Of a DNA stretch of 64,000 nucleotides, positions 24,945 through 36,060 are shown piece by piece. The stretch comes from Roseburia rectibacter (lineage in GTDB: Bacteria; Bacillota; Clostridia; Lachnospirales; Lachnospiraceae). The position numbers and the translations under genes were made by a program. A model generated the notes under the pieces. It worked only from the letters and a program-made list of their open reading frames with translations. It was not told where the DNA came from and searched no databases. The stretch's first letter is position 1; every line of letters starts with the position of its first letter. Location: positions 1,825,001 to 1,889,000 of the forward strand of contig NZ_CP092473.1 of the NCBI RefSeq assembly GCF_014287515.2, written 5' to 3'.

Positions 24945-26791
24945 TTGCGCGCCATGGGCGCGCTCTAATGGGTGAAAGTCCCGAACACGCCTAGGCAACG
25001 AGGAAGTGTATAGCAGAACAGCAAGGGTGTCCATCGTGAGGTGGAATCTGAAGGAAGCTGTAAGCAAACTCTTGGTCCGACGGACAGAAATCACATATAA
25101 GGCTCGGAAATACGGATAAGTCTGCCAAAAGAGATGAAGTCCTAAAGTTGCTGGAAGTACGAGTAAATGTGGCGGATAGATGAGAGGAAAGAGCGTGCAC
25201 CTTAAGCGTGGAGGTCTCACAGGGGTTTCATTAGCCTAGTAACAACGAACTGTGAGAAGTCAGCCGAGCCCATAGTAGTGAAGAAGTCTCTGTAATAGAG
25301 ATGGAGCAAAGGGGCGAACAATCAATAAGTTTGAGTATGTCTCGTATTGCAGAAGAGATAACATCTGCCGTAACCAATCGGGTAAAAGATGGTCAAATCA
25401 AGCGAGACGGAAAGGAAAGAACGCATGGACACAAGTAGTCTAATGGAGCAGATATTATCTAGCGATAACCTCAACAGAGCATATCTGCAGGTCGTACGAA
25501 ACAAAGGTGCAGAGGGAGTGGACGGAATGAAGTGCACAGAACTTAAGGAACATCTTGCAAAGAACGGCGAAATCATTAAGGAGCAGCTGAGGACAAGAAA
25601 GTATAAACCTCAGCCAGTACGGAGAGTGGAGATACCAAAACCCGATGGCGGTTTCAGAAACCTGGGAGTGCCAACAGTAACAGACAGATTTATACAACAA
25701 GCTATTGCACAGGTCTTAACACCAATCTATGAGGAGCAGTTCCATGATCATAGTTATGGATTCAGACCGAACAGATGTGCACAACAGGCAATCCTGACAG
25801 CACTTGATATGATGAACGAGGGCAACGACTGGATTGTAGACATTGACTTGGAAAAGTTCTTTGACACAGTAAACCATGACAAGCTTATGACCATCATAGG
25901 CAGAACTATAAAAGATGGAGATGTTATCTCTATCATTAGGAAATATCTTGTCAGTGGAATCATGATTGATGATGAGTATGAGGATTCTATTGTGGGAACA
26001 CCACAAGGAGGAAATCTTTCACCATTACTGGCAAATATCATGCTGAATGAACTTGATAAGGAAATGGAAAAGAGAGGGCTTAACTTTGTACGATACGCGG
26101 ATGACTGTATTATTATGGTCGGAAGCGAAATGTCTGCCAATCGTGTAATGAGAAACATATCTCGTTTTATTGAAGAGAAACTAGGACTCAAAGTTAACAT
26201 GACCAAGAGCAAAGTAGATAGACCAAGAGGATTGAAATATCTGGGTTTCGGATTCTACTTTGATTCAAGAGCACACCAATTTAAGGCAAAACCACATGCA
26301 AAATCAGTAGCAAAGTTCAAGAGGCGAATGAAAGAACTCACTTGTCGTAGCTGGGGCGTTAGTAACAGCTATAAGGTTGAGAAACTTAATCAGCTTATCA
26401 GAGGGTGGATTAACTACTTTAAAATAGGTAGTATGAAGGTGTTATGTGCCACGCTCGACCAAAGCATAAGATTTCGATTGCGCATGTGTATATGGAAACA
26501 TTGGAAAACTCCACAGAATCGCGCGAAGAACTTAATAAAGCTAGGGGTATATAAGAAACTAGCGTACTCAACGGCTTATAATGGTGCGAGAATCGCACAC
26601 TGCTGTCAAGGCGGTGCCATGAATGTAGCCGTTACAAAAGAAAGACTAACCCGTTTTGGATTAATCTCAATGTTAGATTACTACACCGAAAGGTGTGTTA
26701 CTTGTTAAGTTGACTGAACCGCCGTGTACCGAACGGTACGCACGGTGGTGTGAGAGGTCGGGAAATCACTCAGATTTCCCTCCTACTCGAT
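24945..26791 (+). mobile_element. Group II intron with maturase, inserted behind a terminator
   Basis: The 5' RNA region (from about 24945, GCGCGCCATGGGCGCGC stem onward) has the long structured, non-coding stretch of domains I-III. The maturase gene lies at 25389-26708. Domain V is visible at about 26716-26752 (GAACCGCCGTGTACC...GGTACGCACGGTGGTGTGAG) and domain VI with GGGAAATC/GATTTCCC at 26760-26780. Insertion directly after a terminator is the habit of group IIC introns; exact ends are estimated to a few bases. Confidence 0.85.
25389..26708 (+). CDS. ltrA: Group II intron reverse transcriptase/maturase
   Basis: 439 residues. RT domain with the catalytic YADD box (FVRYADDCIIMV), upstream IPKPDGGFRNLGVPTV and SYGFRP, and the TPQGGNLSPLLANI motif, followed by the maturase (X) domain with RGWINYFKIG. 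It has no HNH endonuclease domain, consistent with the short C/D-type proteins. It acts on its host intron for splicing and retrohoming. Confidence 0.94.
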   Translation: MVKSSETERKERMDTSSLMEQILSSDNLNRAYLQVVRNKGAEGVDGMKCTELKEHLAKNGEIIKEQLRTRKYKPQPVRRVEIPKPDGGFRNLGVPTVTDRFIQQAIAQVLTPIYEEQFHDHSYGFRPNRCAQQAILTALDMMNEGNDWIVDIDLEKFFDTVNHDKLMTIIGRTIKDGDVISIIRKYLVSGIMIDDEYEDSIVGTPQGGNLSPLLANIMLNELDKEMEKRGLNFVRYADDCIIMVGSEMSANRVMRNISRFIEEKLGLKVNMTKSKVDRPRGLKYLGFGFYFDSRAHQFKAKPHAKSVAKFKRRMKELTCRSWGVSNSYKVEKLNQLIRGWINYFKIGSMKVLCATLDQSIRFRLRMCIWKHWKTPQNRAKNLIKLGVYKKLAYSTAYNGARIAHCCQGGAMNVAVTKERLTRFGLISMLDYYTERCVTC

Positions 26792-26819
26792 TATACGGTG
26801 ATATGGATTTTAAAATACT

Positions 26820-26847
26820 TTGCTTAATGGGAAAATTCTGTTAGAAT
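26820..26847 (+). promoter_or_regulatory. Promoter of the HAD phosphatase gene
   Basis: TTGCTT (26820-26825), a 16-bp spacer and TAGAAT (26842-26847), with a TGT extension before the -10 box. Confidence 0.5.
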
Positions 26848-26885
26848 AAAAAACATCACGACGGAAGGGAAAAATAGACGATATA

Positions 26886-27668
26886 ATGAAAAAAGCAGTA
26901 TTTTTTGATATAGACGGTACATTATGGGATTTTAAGATGAATATACCGGAAAGCACAAAAGAAGCATTGAAAGAACTAAGAAAAAATGGGCATTATGCCT
27001 TCCTGTGCAGTGGAAGAAGCAGATCCAATATCAAAAGTCCCAAATTACTGGCACTCGGGTTTGATGGCATTGTGGCAGCATGCGGCACACATATTGAATT
27101 CGAGGGAGAAAAGTTATTTGAACTTTTACTGACCAACGAACAAATCAAACATATTCTTACAGTACTTAGAAAATACCAGATACCAATGGTACTAGAGGGA
27201 CCAAATTATATTTATGTGGATGAAAAAGACTTCAAGGATGATCCATATGTCATTTATCTGAGAAATGAGCTTGGGGAAAACCTAAAAAGTATTACCGGAA
27301 TTGCACAATATGAGGTAAATAAGCTGAGTGCGGAACTTGGAAATGCAGATGTAGAACTTGTCAGGAAAGAACTGGGAACGGAGTTTGATATGATCGTCCA
27401 TGAGCCGGATGGAATATTAGAGATCGGGCAGGCGGGGCATTCCAAGGCAAGTGGCATTGAGCGTCTCTGTGCGTTTCTTGGAATCGCAAAAGAAGATACT
27501 TATGCATTCGGGGATAGTGCTAATGATGTGGAAATGCTTGAATTTGTGGCACATGGGATTGCCATGGGAAATGGTACGGATGTGGCAAAGAATGCGGCAG
27601 AATTTATTACCACAGATATCCATAAAGATGGGATCTGGAACGGACTGAAACATTATGGGCTGATCTGA
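26886..27668 (+). CDS. Cof-type HAD-superfamily phosphatase
   Basis: 260 residues. HAD motif I FFDIDGTLWD (Asp8 and Asp10), motif II Ser in LCSGRS, motif III Lys in GHSKASGIE and motif IV GDSANDVEML. The C2-type cap lies between motifs II and III, as in Cof/YbiV sugar-phosphate phosphatases. Likely hydrolyses a small phosphorylated metabolite; substrate not predictable. It precedes the lipase-like gene by 21 bases, so the two are probably co-transcribed. Confidence 0.9.
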   Translation: MKKAVFFDIDGTLWDFKMNIPESTKEALKELRKNGHYAFLCSGRSRSNIKSPKLLALGFDGIVAACGTHIEFEGEKLFELLLTNEQIKHILTVLRKYQIPMVLEGPNYIYVDEKDFKDDPYVIYLRNELGENLKSITGIAQYEVNKLSAELGNADVELVRKELGTEFDMIVHEPDGILEIGQAGHSKASGIERLCAFLGIAKEDTYAFGDSANDVEMLEFVAHGIAMGNGTDVAKNAAEFITTDIHKDGIWNGLKHYGLI

Positions 27669-27689
27669 ATAAAAGACAGGGGGAAAAAT

Positions 27690-28835
27690 ATGGCAAATAT
27701 CATGGATTATATGGACTGGCGCGGGGATTTATCGTTTGAGGCAGATGAATTTAATGAAGTTGATAATCTGATTTTAGCGCAGCTTGCGTATGTTGATTTT
27801 GAGGGGATCGTTACAGCAGAGGAAAATGCGCCGGCTGTACCGCTTAAGGAGGCATCCGGACAATTTTGGGAAAAGAATGATAAAGACGAAATCTTGGCAC
27901 GGGTATCCATGACGAAATCGGCCCCGTTTGTTATGGAGAAAATGGCGGAAACAAAACGTTTTTCGGATGTAAAACTACGCTGCTATGTCAATGAGATTCG
28001 GGATGAGGAACAGTTTCAGTTTTCGGCGGTCTGTGTGGAACTGCCGGATGACAGCCTGTATGTGGCATTTCGCGGAACAGACAACACGATCACGGGCTGG
28101 CGGGAAGATTTTAATATGGGTTATCTGTCAGAAACACCGGGACAGCTCCGGGCAGTGGAATATTTGAACCGTGCAGTGACAGACAAAAAGCAGAGGGTGC
28201 GTGTCGGCGGCCATTCAAAGGGTGGAAATTTTGCCGTGTATGCCTCCGTAAAATGTGATCCGCAGATCCAGAACCAGATTTTAAATGTGTACAGCAATGA
28301 TGGTCCGGGATTCCGGAGCGATATGGTGGAAAGCACAGAGTACCAGCGCATGCTGCCGAAGCTGCACACGATCCTGCCGGAATCTTCCATTGTCGGAATG
28401 CTCTTAGAACATCAGGAGTCGTTTGAAGTTGTCAAGAGCTCAAACAGCGGGATCCAGCAGCACGATGCCATGTCATGGGAGGTACTCGGAAGATCTTTTG
28501 TACATGTGGATCAGGTTGCGGCGCAGAGCCTGTTGTTGGATGAAACGATAAAATCATGGATTTACCAGTTAGACGGGGAAGAGAGGGCACAGATCGTGGA
28601 GACGGCATTTGATATGATCGAAAAAGTCGGGATCCGTACGGTAGATGATTTTTACCACAGTAAATGGAAGAAAATACAGGAACTGATGAAAGAAACCAGT
28701 AAACTTTCACCGGAGCGGCAGAAACTGTTTTCAAGAGCCATAAAACTGCTTTGGATGGAAGGAAATAAAGCAATGAAGGAGACAGTAAAACAGACCGTAA
28801 AACGCACGGTAAAACAGTCTCCGCTGAAAAAATAA
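27690..28835 (+). CDS. Mbeg1-like (DUF2974) alpha/beta-hydrolase
   Basis: 381 residues. Nucleophile elbow GHSKGG with Ser176, preceded by the lipase strand SLYVAFRGTDNTITGW (about 122-137), as in class 3 lipase-like DUF2974 proteins. No signal peptide; probably cytoplasmic. The C-terminus is a basic Lys/Thr repeat (KETVKQTVKRTVKQ). An AGGGGGAAAAAT site precedes the ATG. Substrate unknown. Confidence 0.88.
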   Translation: MANIMDYMDWRGDLSFEADEFNEVDNLILAQLAYVDFEGIVTAEENAPAVPLKEASGQFWEKNDKDEILARVSMTKSAPFVMEKMAETKRFSDVKLRCYVNEIRDEEQFQFSAVCVELPDDSLYVAFRGTDNTITGWREDFNMGYLSETPGQLRAVEYLNRAVTDKKQRVRVGGHSKGGNFAVYASVKCDPQIQNQILNVYSNDGPGFRSDMVESTEYQRMLPKLHTILPESSIVGMLLEHQESFEVVKSSNSGIQQHDAMSWEVLGRSFVHVDQVAAQSLLLDETIKSWIYQLDGEERAQIVETAFDMIEKVGIRTVDDFYHSKWKKIQELMKETSKLSPERQKLFSRAIKLLWMEGNKAMKETVKQTVKRTVKQSPLKK

Positions 28836-28943
28836 AAAAAGTATAAAATCACAGAAAATGAGTGAACTTATAAAAAAACGAGAAAAAGAGAGAAAAAATA
28901 AGAAAATATTGGGATAAATAATTATAAATAGAAATATATTTGG

Positions 28944-29011
28944 TTGCAGATTCAAATATAAAAATCTATTATATGAACCATAAGTTAGCACTCGAAAGAA
29001 ATGAGTGCTAA
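28944..29011 (+). promoter_or_regulatory. groESL promoter with CIRCE operator
   Basis: TTGCAG (28944-28949), 17 bp, TATTAT (28967-28972), followed by a perfect CIRCE: TTAGCACTC (28985-28993), nine bases, GAGTGCTAA (29003-29011). CIRCE is the binding site of the heat-shock repressor HrcA, so the operon should be HrcA-controlled. Confidence 0.93.
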
Positions 29012-29062
29012 TAACTACTCAAAAGAAATAAAACAGATGATCATAAGCAGGAGGTAAGCAAC

Positions 29063-29347
29063 ATGAAATTAGTTCCATTAAGCGACAGAGTCGTATTAAA
29101 ACAGTGTGAGGCAGAGGAAACCACAAAATCAGGTATCATCCTTACAAGCAGTGCACAGGAAAAACCACAGGAGGCAGAGGTTATTGCCGTAGGTCCTGGT
29201 GGAATGGTTGATGGAAAAGAAGTTACCATGCAGGTAAAAGCCGGACAGAAGGTAATTTATTCAAAATACGCAGGAACAGAAGTAAAATTAGACGGAGAAG
29301 AATACATTATCGTAAAACAGAATGATATTCTTGCAGTCGTAGAATAA
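29063..29347 (+). CDS. groES: Co-chaperonin GroES
   Basis: 94 residues forming the heptameric lid of GroEL. Start MKLVPLSDRVVLK and end YIIVKQNDILAVVE are typical; the mobile loop is around ETTKSGIILTSSAQEKPQ (17-34). GCAGGAGG precedes the ATG. First gene of the CIRCE-controlled operon. Confidence 0.97.
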   Translation: MKLVPLSDRVVLKQCEAEETTKSGIILTSSAQEKPQEAEVIAVGPGGMVDGKEVTMQVKAGQKVIYSKYAGTEVKLDGEEYIIVKQNDILAVVE

Positions 29348-29403
29348 ATAATTGTTCAAAGTAAAACAGATTTTTATCATTAATAAATTTCAGAAAGAGG
29401 TAG

Positions 29404-31032
<1,629 letters not shown>

Positions 31033-31110
31033 TAACAGGTCTCTAAGAGAAAAAACAATAGATTGTATGGCTTTGTAATACAATCTGTTGTAATAAATAA
31101 GAATGTGAAA

Positions 31111-31145
31111 AACACAGCAGATTGTAAAGATCTGCTGTGTTTTTT
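31111..31145 (+). terminator. Terminator of groESL
   Basis: A perfect 12-bp stem AACACAGCAGAT / ATCTGCTGTGTT (31111-31122, 31130-31141), then T-rich. Confidence 0.9.
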
Positions 31146-31334
31146 AAATTCATAGGAAATTACGCATCTCGCGGAGAAGAAGTTAGCTGTAAACAGCACC
31201 GCTCGAGCGCGAAAGAGTCGCAAGCGACTCTTTGTTCTAGGAAAATGCGTTGAAATTTGTGCTGAAAATAAGATTTTATATTTTGATGAATTACAAAAAC
31301 AAATGCTGGTGAACAGATTTGTCTGACCGGATAT
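31146..31334. other. Non-coding gap between groEL and the aminotransferase
   Basis: It contains CATAGGAAATTAC (31151-31163), the same 13-mer found right after the spoIIIA terminator (9451-9463), and a 10-bp hairpin AAAGAGTCGC-aa-GCGACTCTTT (31212-31233). I see no gene, and no clear terminator for the minus-strand aminotransferase. Confidence 0.5.
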
Positions 31335-32423
31335 TTACCGGAGCAGGCAGGCAAGCAGTCTGTCATTATCCTCTGGATTCATGATACAGAGCCGGATGTA
31401 CTTGTTATCCAGAAATGGGAATGTGGAGCAGTCACGGATCATCATTTTTTCACGGATCGCACGGTCAAATAGATCCTGGGAAGTAAGGTCATCTTTTAAA
31501 ATGCGTACCAGCATGAAATTGCCGCTTGGTTCATATACTTTAAAATCAGGGCTTTTCTGGAATGTCTGATAAATTCTTGCACGCTCTGAAGAGATCAGGT
31601 CTTTGGTAGCTTTGATGTATGCAGTGTCACGGAACATCGTCTCTCCGGCAACGACAGCCAGGGAATTGATCGTCCATGGATTTTTTCTGGTATTGATAGA
31701 TTTGATCAGATCACGGTTGCCTGTGATCGCATAGCCGAGGCGGAGTCCCGGTGCCGCGAAAAATTTTGAGGTACCACGTAAAATGACAATATTGTTATAA
31801 TAGTTTGTCAGTGGCACAGCGGAGATATCAGCCATATTATCGGCAAATTCCACATAAGTTTCATCCACCATGACATAAATGTCATGTTCCTTGCATGCAT
31901 CTAAGATGTGACGCATTTCTGTTCTTGTAATGCAGGATGATGTAGGGTTGTTCGGGTTACATATAACGATCAGATCAATGCTTTCGTTCAGATGAGAGAT
32001 AAAATCATCAACATCTAAACGGAAATTATCCTTTTCGCGAAGCGGATAATAGAGTGTCGTACCTCCGCCAAGAGAGATCTCACGTTCGTATTCGGAATAA
32101 GTAGGACCGATGACCATTGCCTTTTTCGGGTGCTCAATCTGTATAAAAAGAGAGATCAGTTCTGTGGAACCGTTACCTACGATGACGTTTTCATATTCTG
32201 TACCGCAGTATTCTGCGATGCATTTACGAAGAGATGTATATTCCCTGTCAGGATATGTCGTGATCACATCGATCTGCTCGGAAAGAGCGGTACGAAGAAG
32301 CGGTGATACACCAAGCGGGTTAACATTTGCAGAAAAACTGACGATCTCTTCTTTTCTGATGCCGTAGATCTGCTCTATTTTTTCTAAATCACTTCCGTGA
32401 AAATGGTCTTTGTGTTTTATCAT
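31335..32423 (-). CDS. PLP-dependent aminotransferase, HisC/CobD-like
   Basis: 362 residues, fold type I. PLP-lysine region RGTSKFFAAPGLRLGYA with the Schiff-base Lys, substrate loop CNPNNPTSSC, and NVNPLG near the N-terminus. The family covers histidinol-phosphate aminotransferase and threonine-phosphate decarboxylase (cobalamin side chain); sequence alone does not decide. It is isolated from his or cob genes. The start at 32423 follows GGAGGAG on the minus strand; the upstream in-frame ATG overlaps that site. Confidence 0.85.
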   Translation of the reverse strand: MIKHKDHFHGSDLEKIEQIYGIRKEEIVSFSANVNPLGVSPLLRTALSEQIDVITTYPDREYTSLRKCIAEYCGTEYENVIVGNGSTELISLFIQIEHPKKAMVIGPTYSEYEREISLGGGTTLYYPLREKDNFRLDVDDFISHLNESIDLIVICNPNNPTSSCITRTEMRHILDACKEHDIYVMVDETYVEFADNMADISAVPLTNYYNNIVILRGTSKFFAAPGLRLGYAITGNRDLIKSINTRKNPWTINSLAVVAGETMFRDTAYIKATKDLISSERARIYQTFQKSPDFKVYEPSGNFMLVRILKDDLTSQDLFDRAIREKMMIRDCSTFPFLDNKYIRLCIMNPEDNDRLLACLLR

Positions 32424-32511
32424 TGCGAACTCCTCCAAATTGGTTTATAATCTATTATAATGATTGTCATTGAAAAAGCAAGCAATTAAAAGAGAAAAAG
32501 CGGGTGTCGAT

Positions 32512-35500
32512 TTGCGAAGACGGATACAACAACTGGCAAGGGGAAAATTCGAACACTTAAAGCCATCTCTTTCAATTTCTGTGGATAAAATTGACATTAC
32601 TGCAATGGAAGGAAATGACGTTTCGGGGGATTTTGTGATCACAAGCACAAATCATGTGCCGATGCGTGGAATCGTATATTCTTCCAATCCGAGGATGGAA
32701 TGTCTGACACCACAGTTTGAAGGGGAAGAAATAAGGATTCGTTACCAATTTCATAGTTATGGTCTGGTTGAAGGTGATATTCAAAAAGGAGAGTTCTGTA
32801 TTGTAGTAGAACAGGGTGAATATAACCTTTCTTTTGTTGTGTCTGTTTCTAAATTGTATGCGGAATCTTCTGTCGGGAAAATAAAAAATTTATCCGATTT
32901 TGCCAGACTGTCAGAAAATGATTTTGAAGAGGCATTTCATCTGTTTTATTCTGGAAAATTTAAAAATATATTTCATTCCGGTGAAAAAAGAGAAATGCTT
33001 TTGTATGAGGGATTGTCAAAAGGAACTCCCTCCGGTCAAAAGGTAGAAGAATTTTTGATCGGTATTCATAAAAAGAAGCGTACAAAGGTTTTGCTAAAAG
33101 AGAGCAATGCTGTATTTTATCAGGTACATGAAAACAGACTGGAAACTTTTCAGATAAACAGGAGCCAGCACGGTTATCTTGAAATCAGAGTCAGTTCAGA
33201 TGCAGGTTTTTTAGCCTTGAAGAAGCCAAGGGTTACCGATGAGATGTTCGTGGGGAGCGTCTGCGATGTAGAATATTACATTGTGGCAGAAAAAATGCAT
33301 GCCGGAAAGAATTTTGGAAAGATATGTCTGGAAGTGCCGGGACAGGAAACGTTAATTTATCATGTATGTGCCACATCAAAGCCGGAAAATGCTACAGAAA
33401 ATGAACCTGTTTTTTTAGATATCCAGAAATCCAGAGCAAAATTAATGCAGCTTTATCTGGAATACCGCCTGAAGCGGATCGTGACAGGCGTATGGGCGAA
33501 CCAGTCGGGAGTTATTTTAGACCATTTATCTACTTTGTGTAAGGATGAAAAAATATATGGACTGATGAAAGCACAGGCACTGATCATCAATCGCCAGAGA
33601 CAGGAGGCATCCTGGATTTTAGATGATTTTAAACGGACATGTGAGGATCATACAAGCCCGGAATGGGGATATTATCTTTATCTGTGCACACTGATGGAAC
33701 GGGAGCCGTCTTACGTAGATCGTCTGACGATAGAGGTGGAGCAGATTTTTAAAATGCATCCGGATGATTCAATGCTGTTCTGGGTGCTGTTATTTTTAAA
33801 AGAAGAGTATTATCAGAAACCGGCAGAAAGGTTAGAAGCAGTCCGGGACTGGATGCGTTATGATAACAGTCCGTATTTTTATCTGGAGGCATATTATCTG
33901 ATCTGGCAGGACCCTTATTTACTGACAAAACTTGGAACATTTGAAACACGCATATTATACTGGACTGCAAAATGGGGTGTTATGACAAGGGATATTGCAA
34001 TACAGGTAACGGGTCTTGTCGCAGGGAAAAAGGAGTATCATCCGTTTCTATACCGTATTTTAGAAGCATGTTATGAGGTAAAACCAGATGATGAAATGTT
34101 GACGACGGTGTTGGGATATCTGATCCGCAGCCAGTGCTTTGGTGCAAAATATCATCACTGGTATGAGCTTGGAATAGAACGAGAGATTCGTATTACAAGC
34201 CTGTATGAAGCATATCTTTTATCACTGGATGGAAGAAAACTTGAGCGTGTACCGAAGATGATTCAGATGTATTTTCAGTATGACAGTGGATTGTCCTGGC
34301 AGCAGAAGGCGGTTTTATTTGTCAATATTATTGCGGCAAAAAAAATACAGCCTGATGTATATCAGAAGTATCTGCCGATCATAGAACGCTTTGCGATGGA
34401 GCAGCTTGAGGCAGGTCATGTAGATGATAATCTGGCTGTGATTTATGATGAGATGTTTGCACAGGGTATCATAAATGCGGATATTGCACATTGGGCATCT
34501 GAAATTCTTTTTACACATAAGGTGATCTACACAGATTCACGTGCCGCAAAGATAGAAGTTTATGAATACGCATGCAACAATGCAGATAATAAGGAAGCCG
34601 TGATCCGGAACGGAGCAGCATATTTTACCGTACATACAAAGGATTACTGCCTGATCATGGAAGATATTTATGGCAATCGTTTTTGCGGGGATATTGGTTA
34701 TTACGAAGAGCCGTTGATGGACATTGACGGCTGTGTAAAGAAGTGTATGGAGTTTGCACAGGAAGAATTGCCTTATATTCTTTATTCCATGCAGCAGAAG
34801 GGCGGAGAAGAAGTTGATGATCCGGATTTTCCGGGTGTGTGGGCTGTTTTGAAATCACCGTTGGTAAGTGACCGCTATAAAAGAGATGTTGCAGAACAGG
34901 TTATATCATTTTATCGGAAAAGAAAGTATGAGGCAGGATGCCTGACTGGTCTGGATCATAAACTCTTATCAACAGCTTCGCGTCGTATGCTGATGCAGTA
35001 TCTGACAGAAGAACATTTGTATGAAACAGCGTATCGAATGGCAGAAGAATGTGGATATGAGCATATGGATACGGCAGCATGTGTCTCTTTATGCAGTTAT
35101 GCGATCCATACAGCAGGTTTTGAGGAAGATGATTTTCTGCTTGGATTTGCAGAGTACGTATTTTACAGGGGCATCTATAATGATGTAATTCTTATTTATC
35201 TCTGCAAATATTATAATGGCGCAACAAAGACCATGGCGGAAATCTGGAAAGCAGCCGGCGAGTTTGATATAGATACGTTTGATCTTGAGGAGCGTATTTT
35301 AAGTCAGATGCTTTATTCGACTGACTATATTGCGGATGTGGAAGATATCTATGAAAGTTATGTAAAAGGCGGGGGACGGGAACTGATCTGCATGGCATAT
35401 TTATCTTATTTTGCAGATGCATGGCTGGTGCGGGATATGGTGGTACCTGAGTATGTGTTTGAACAGATTTTTGTACGCTATCAGGAAGGTAATCCGCTGA

Positions 35501-36045
35501 ACGATGCATGTAAACTGGGGCTGCTGAAATATTTTTCGGAGAAAGAACACTTATCAGATGTAATGTACCGGGCGTCTGATGAGTTGTTGGAAGAGTACAC
35601 ATCACAGAACCGTTACTTTGATTTTTTTCTGGAGTTTGAGAAAAAATTGCGTTTGAAATATCATTTGTATGATAAAGCATTTGTAGAATATCATACAGAT
35701 CCGGGACGAAAGATTATGATTCATTTTAGTCTGGATGGGGAGCATTATGAGCAATCGCTGCTAAATGAGGTTTATGATGGTATTTTTGTCAAAGAATTTA
35801 TTTTGTTTTTTGGCGAATCTGTACTTTATTATATGACAGAACAGGAAAAGACAGAGGAGAAGATAACGGAAAGTGCATGTTTAAATTGCAGAAATGTACC
35901 GGATGAAGAAAGTCATGGACGATATGAGATGTTAAATGATATGCTGATGCATCATGCGATGGGAGAACGCGATGCGCAAAAGAGAGAAATGAAACAATAC
36001 TATGGAATGCAGATGGTAACAAAAGAGGTATTTCATATTTTATAA
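32512..36045 (+). CDS. Very large DUF5717-family protein
   Basis: About 1177 residues, first gene of a four-gene operon of unknown role. It begins RRRIQQLARGKFE, has a beta-rich N-terminal part (about 1-250) and a long helical, TPR-like array for the rest. No signal peptide, membrane helix or catalytic motif is seen. The start is uncertain: a TATAAT at 32456-32461 argues against TTG 32464, so TTG 32512, which also matches the family start, is preferred, though its ribosome-binding site is weak. Confidence 0.8.
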   Translation: MRRRIQQLARGKFEHLKPSLSISVDKIDITAMEGNDVSGDFVITSTNHVPMRGIVYSSNPRMECLTPQFEGEEIRIRYQFHSYGLVEGDIQKGEFCIVVEQGEYNLSFVVSVSKLYAESSVGKIKNLSDFARLSENDFEEAFHLFYSGKFKNIFHSGEKREMLLYEGLSKGTPSGQKVEEFLIGIHKKKRTKVLLKESNAVFYQVHENRLETFQINRSQHGYLEIRVSSDAGFLALKKPRVTDEMFVGSVCDVEYYIVAEKMHAGKNFGKICLEVPGQETLIYHVCATSKPENATENEPVFLDIQKSRAKLMQLYLEYRLKRIVTGVWANQSGVILDHLSTLCKDEKIYGLMKAQALIINRQRQEASWILDDFKRTCEDHTSPEWGYYLYLCTLMEREPSYVDRLTIEVEQIFKMHPDDSMLFWVLLFLKEEYYQKPAERLEAVRDWMRYDNSPYFYLEAYYLIWQDPYLLTKLGTFETRILYWTAKWGVMTRDIAIQVTGLVAGKKEYHPFLYRILEACYEVKPDDEMLTTVLGYLIRSQCFGAKYHHWYELGIEREIRITSLYEAYLLSLDGRKLERVPKMIQMYFQYDSGLSWQQKAVLFVNIIAAKKIQPDVYQKYLPIIERFAMEQLEAGHVDDNLAVIYDEMFAQGIINADIAHWASEILFTHKVIYTDSRAAKIEVYEYACNNADNKEAVIRNGAAYFTVHTKDYCLIMEDIYGNRFCGDIGYYEEPLMDIDGCVKKCMEFAQEELPYILYSMQQKGGEEVDDPDFPGVWAVLKSPLVSDRYKRDVAEQVISFYRKRKYEAGCLTGLDHKLLSTASRRMLMQYLTEEHLYETAYRMAEECGYEHMDTAACVSLCSYAIHTAGFEEDDFLLGFAEYVFYRGIYNDVILIYLCKYYNGATKTMAEIWKAAGEFDIDTFDLEERILSQMLYSTDYIADVEDIYESYVKGGGRELICMAYLSYFADAWLVRDMVVPEYVFEQIFVRYQEGNPLNDACKLGLLKYFSEKEHLSDVMYRASDELLEEYTSQNRYFDFFLEFEKKLRLKYHLYDKAFVEYHTDPGRKIMIHFSLDGEHYEQSLLNEVYDGIFVKEFILFFGESVLYYMTEQEKTEEKITESACLNCRNVPDEESHGRYEMLNDMLMHHAMGERDAQKREMKQYYGMQMVTKEVFHIL

Positions 36046-36060
36046 GTAAGAGGGAGAAAA

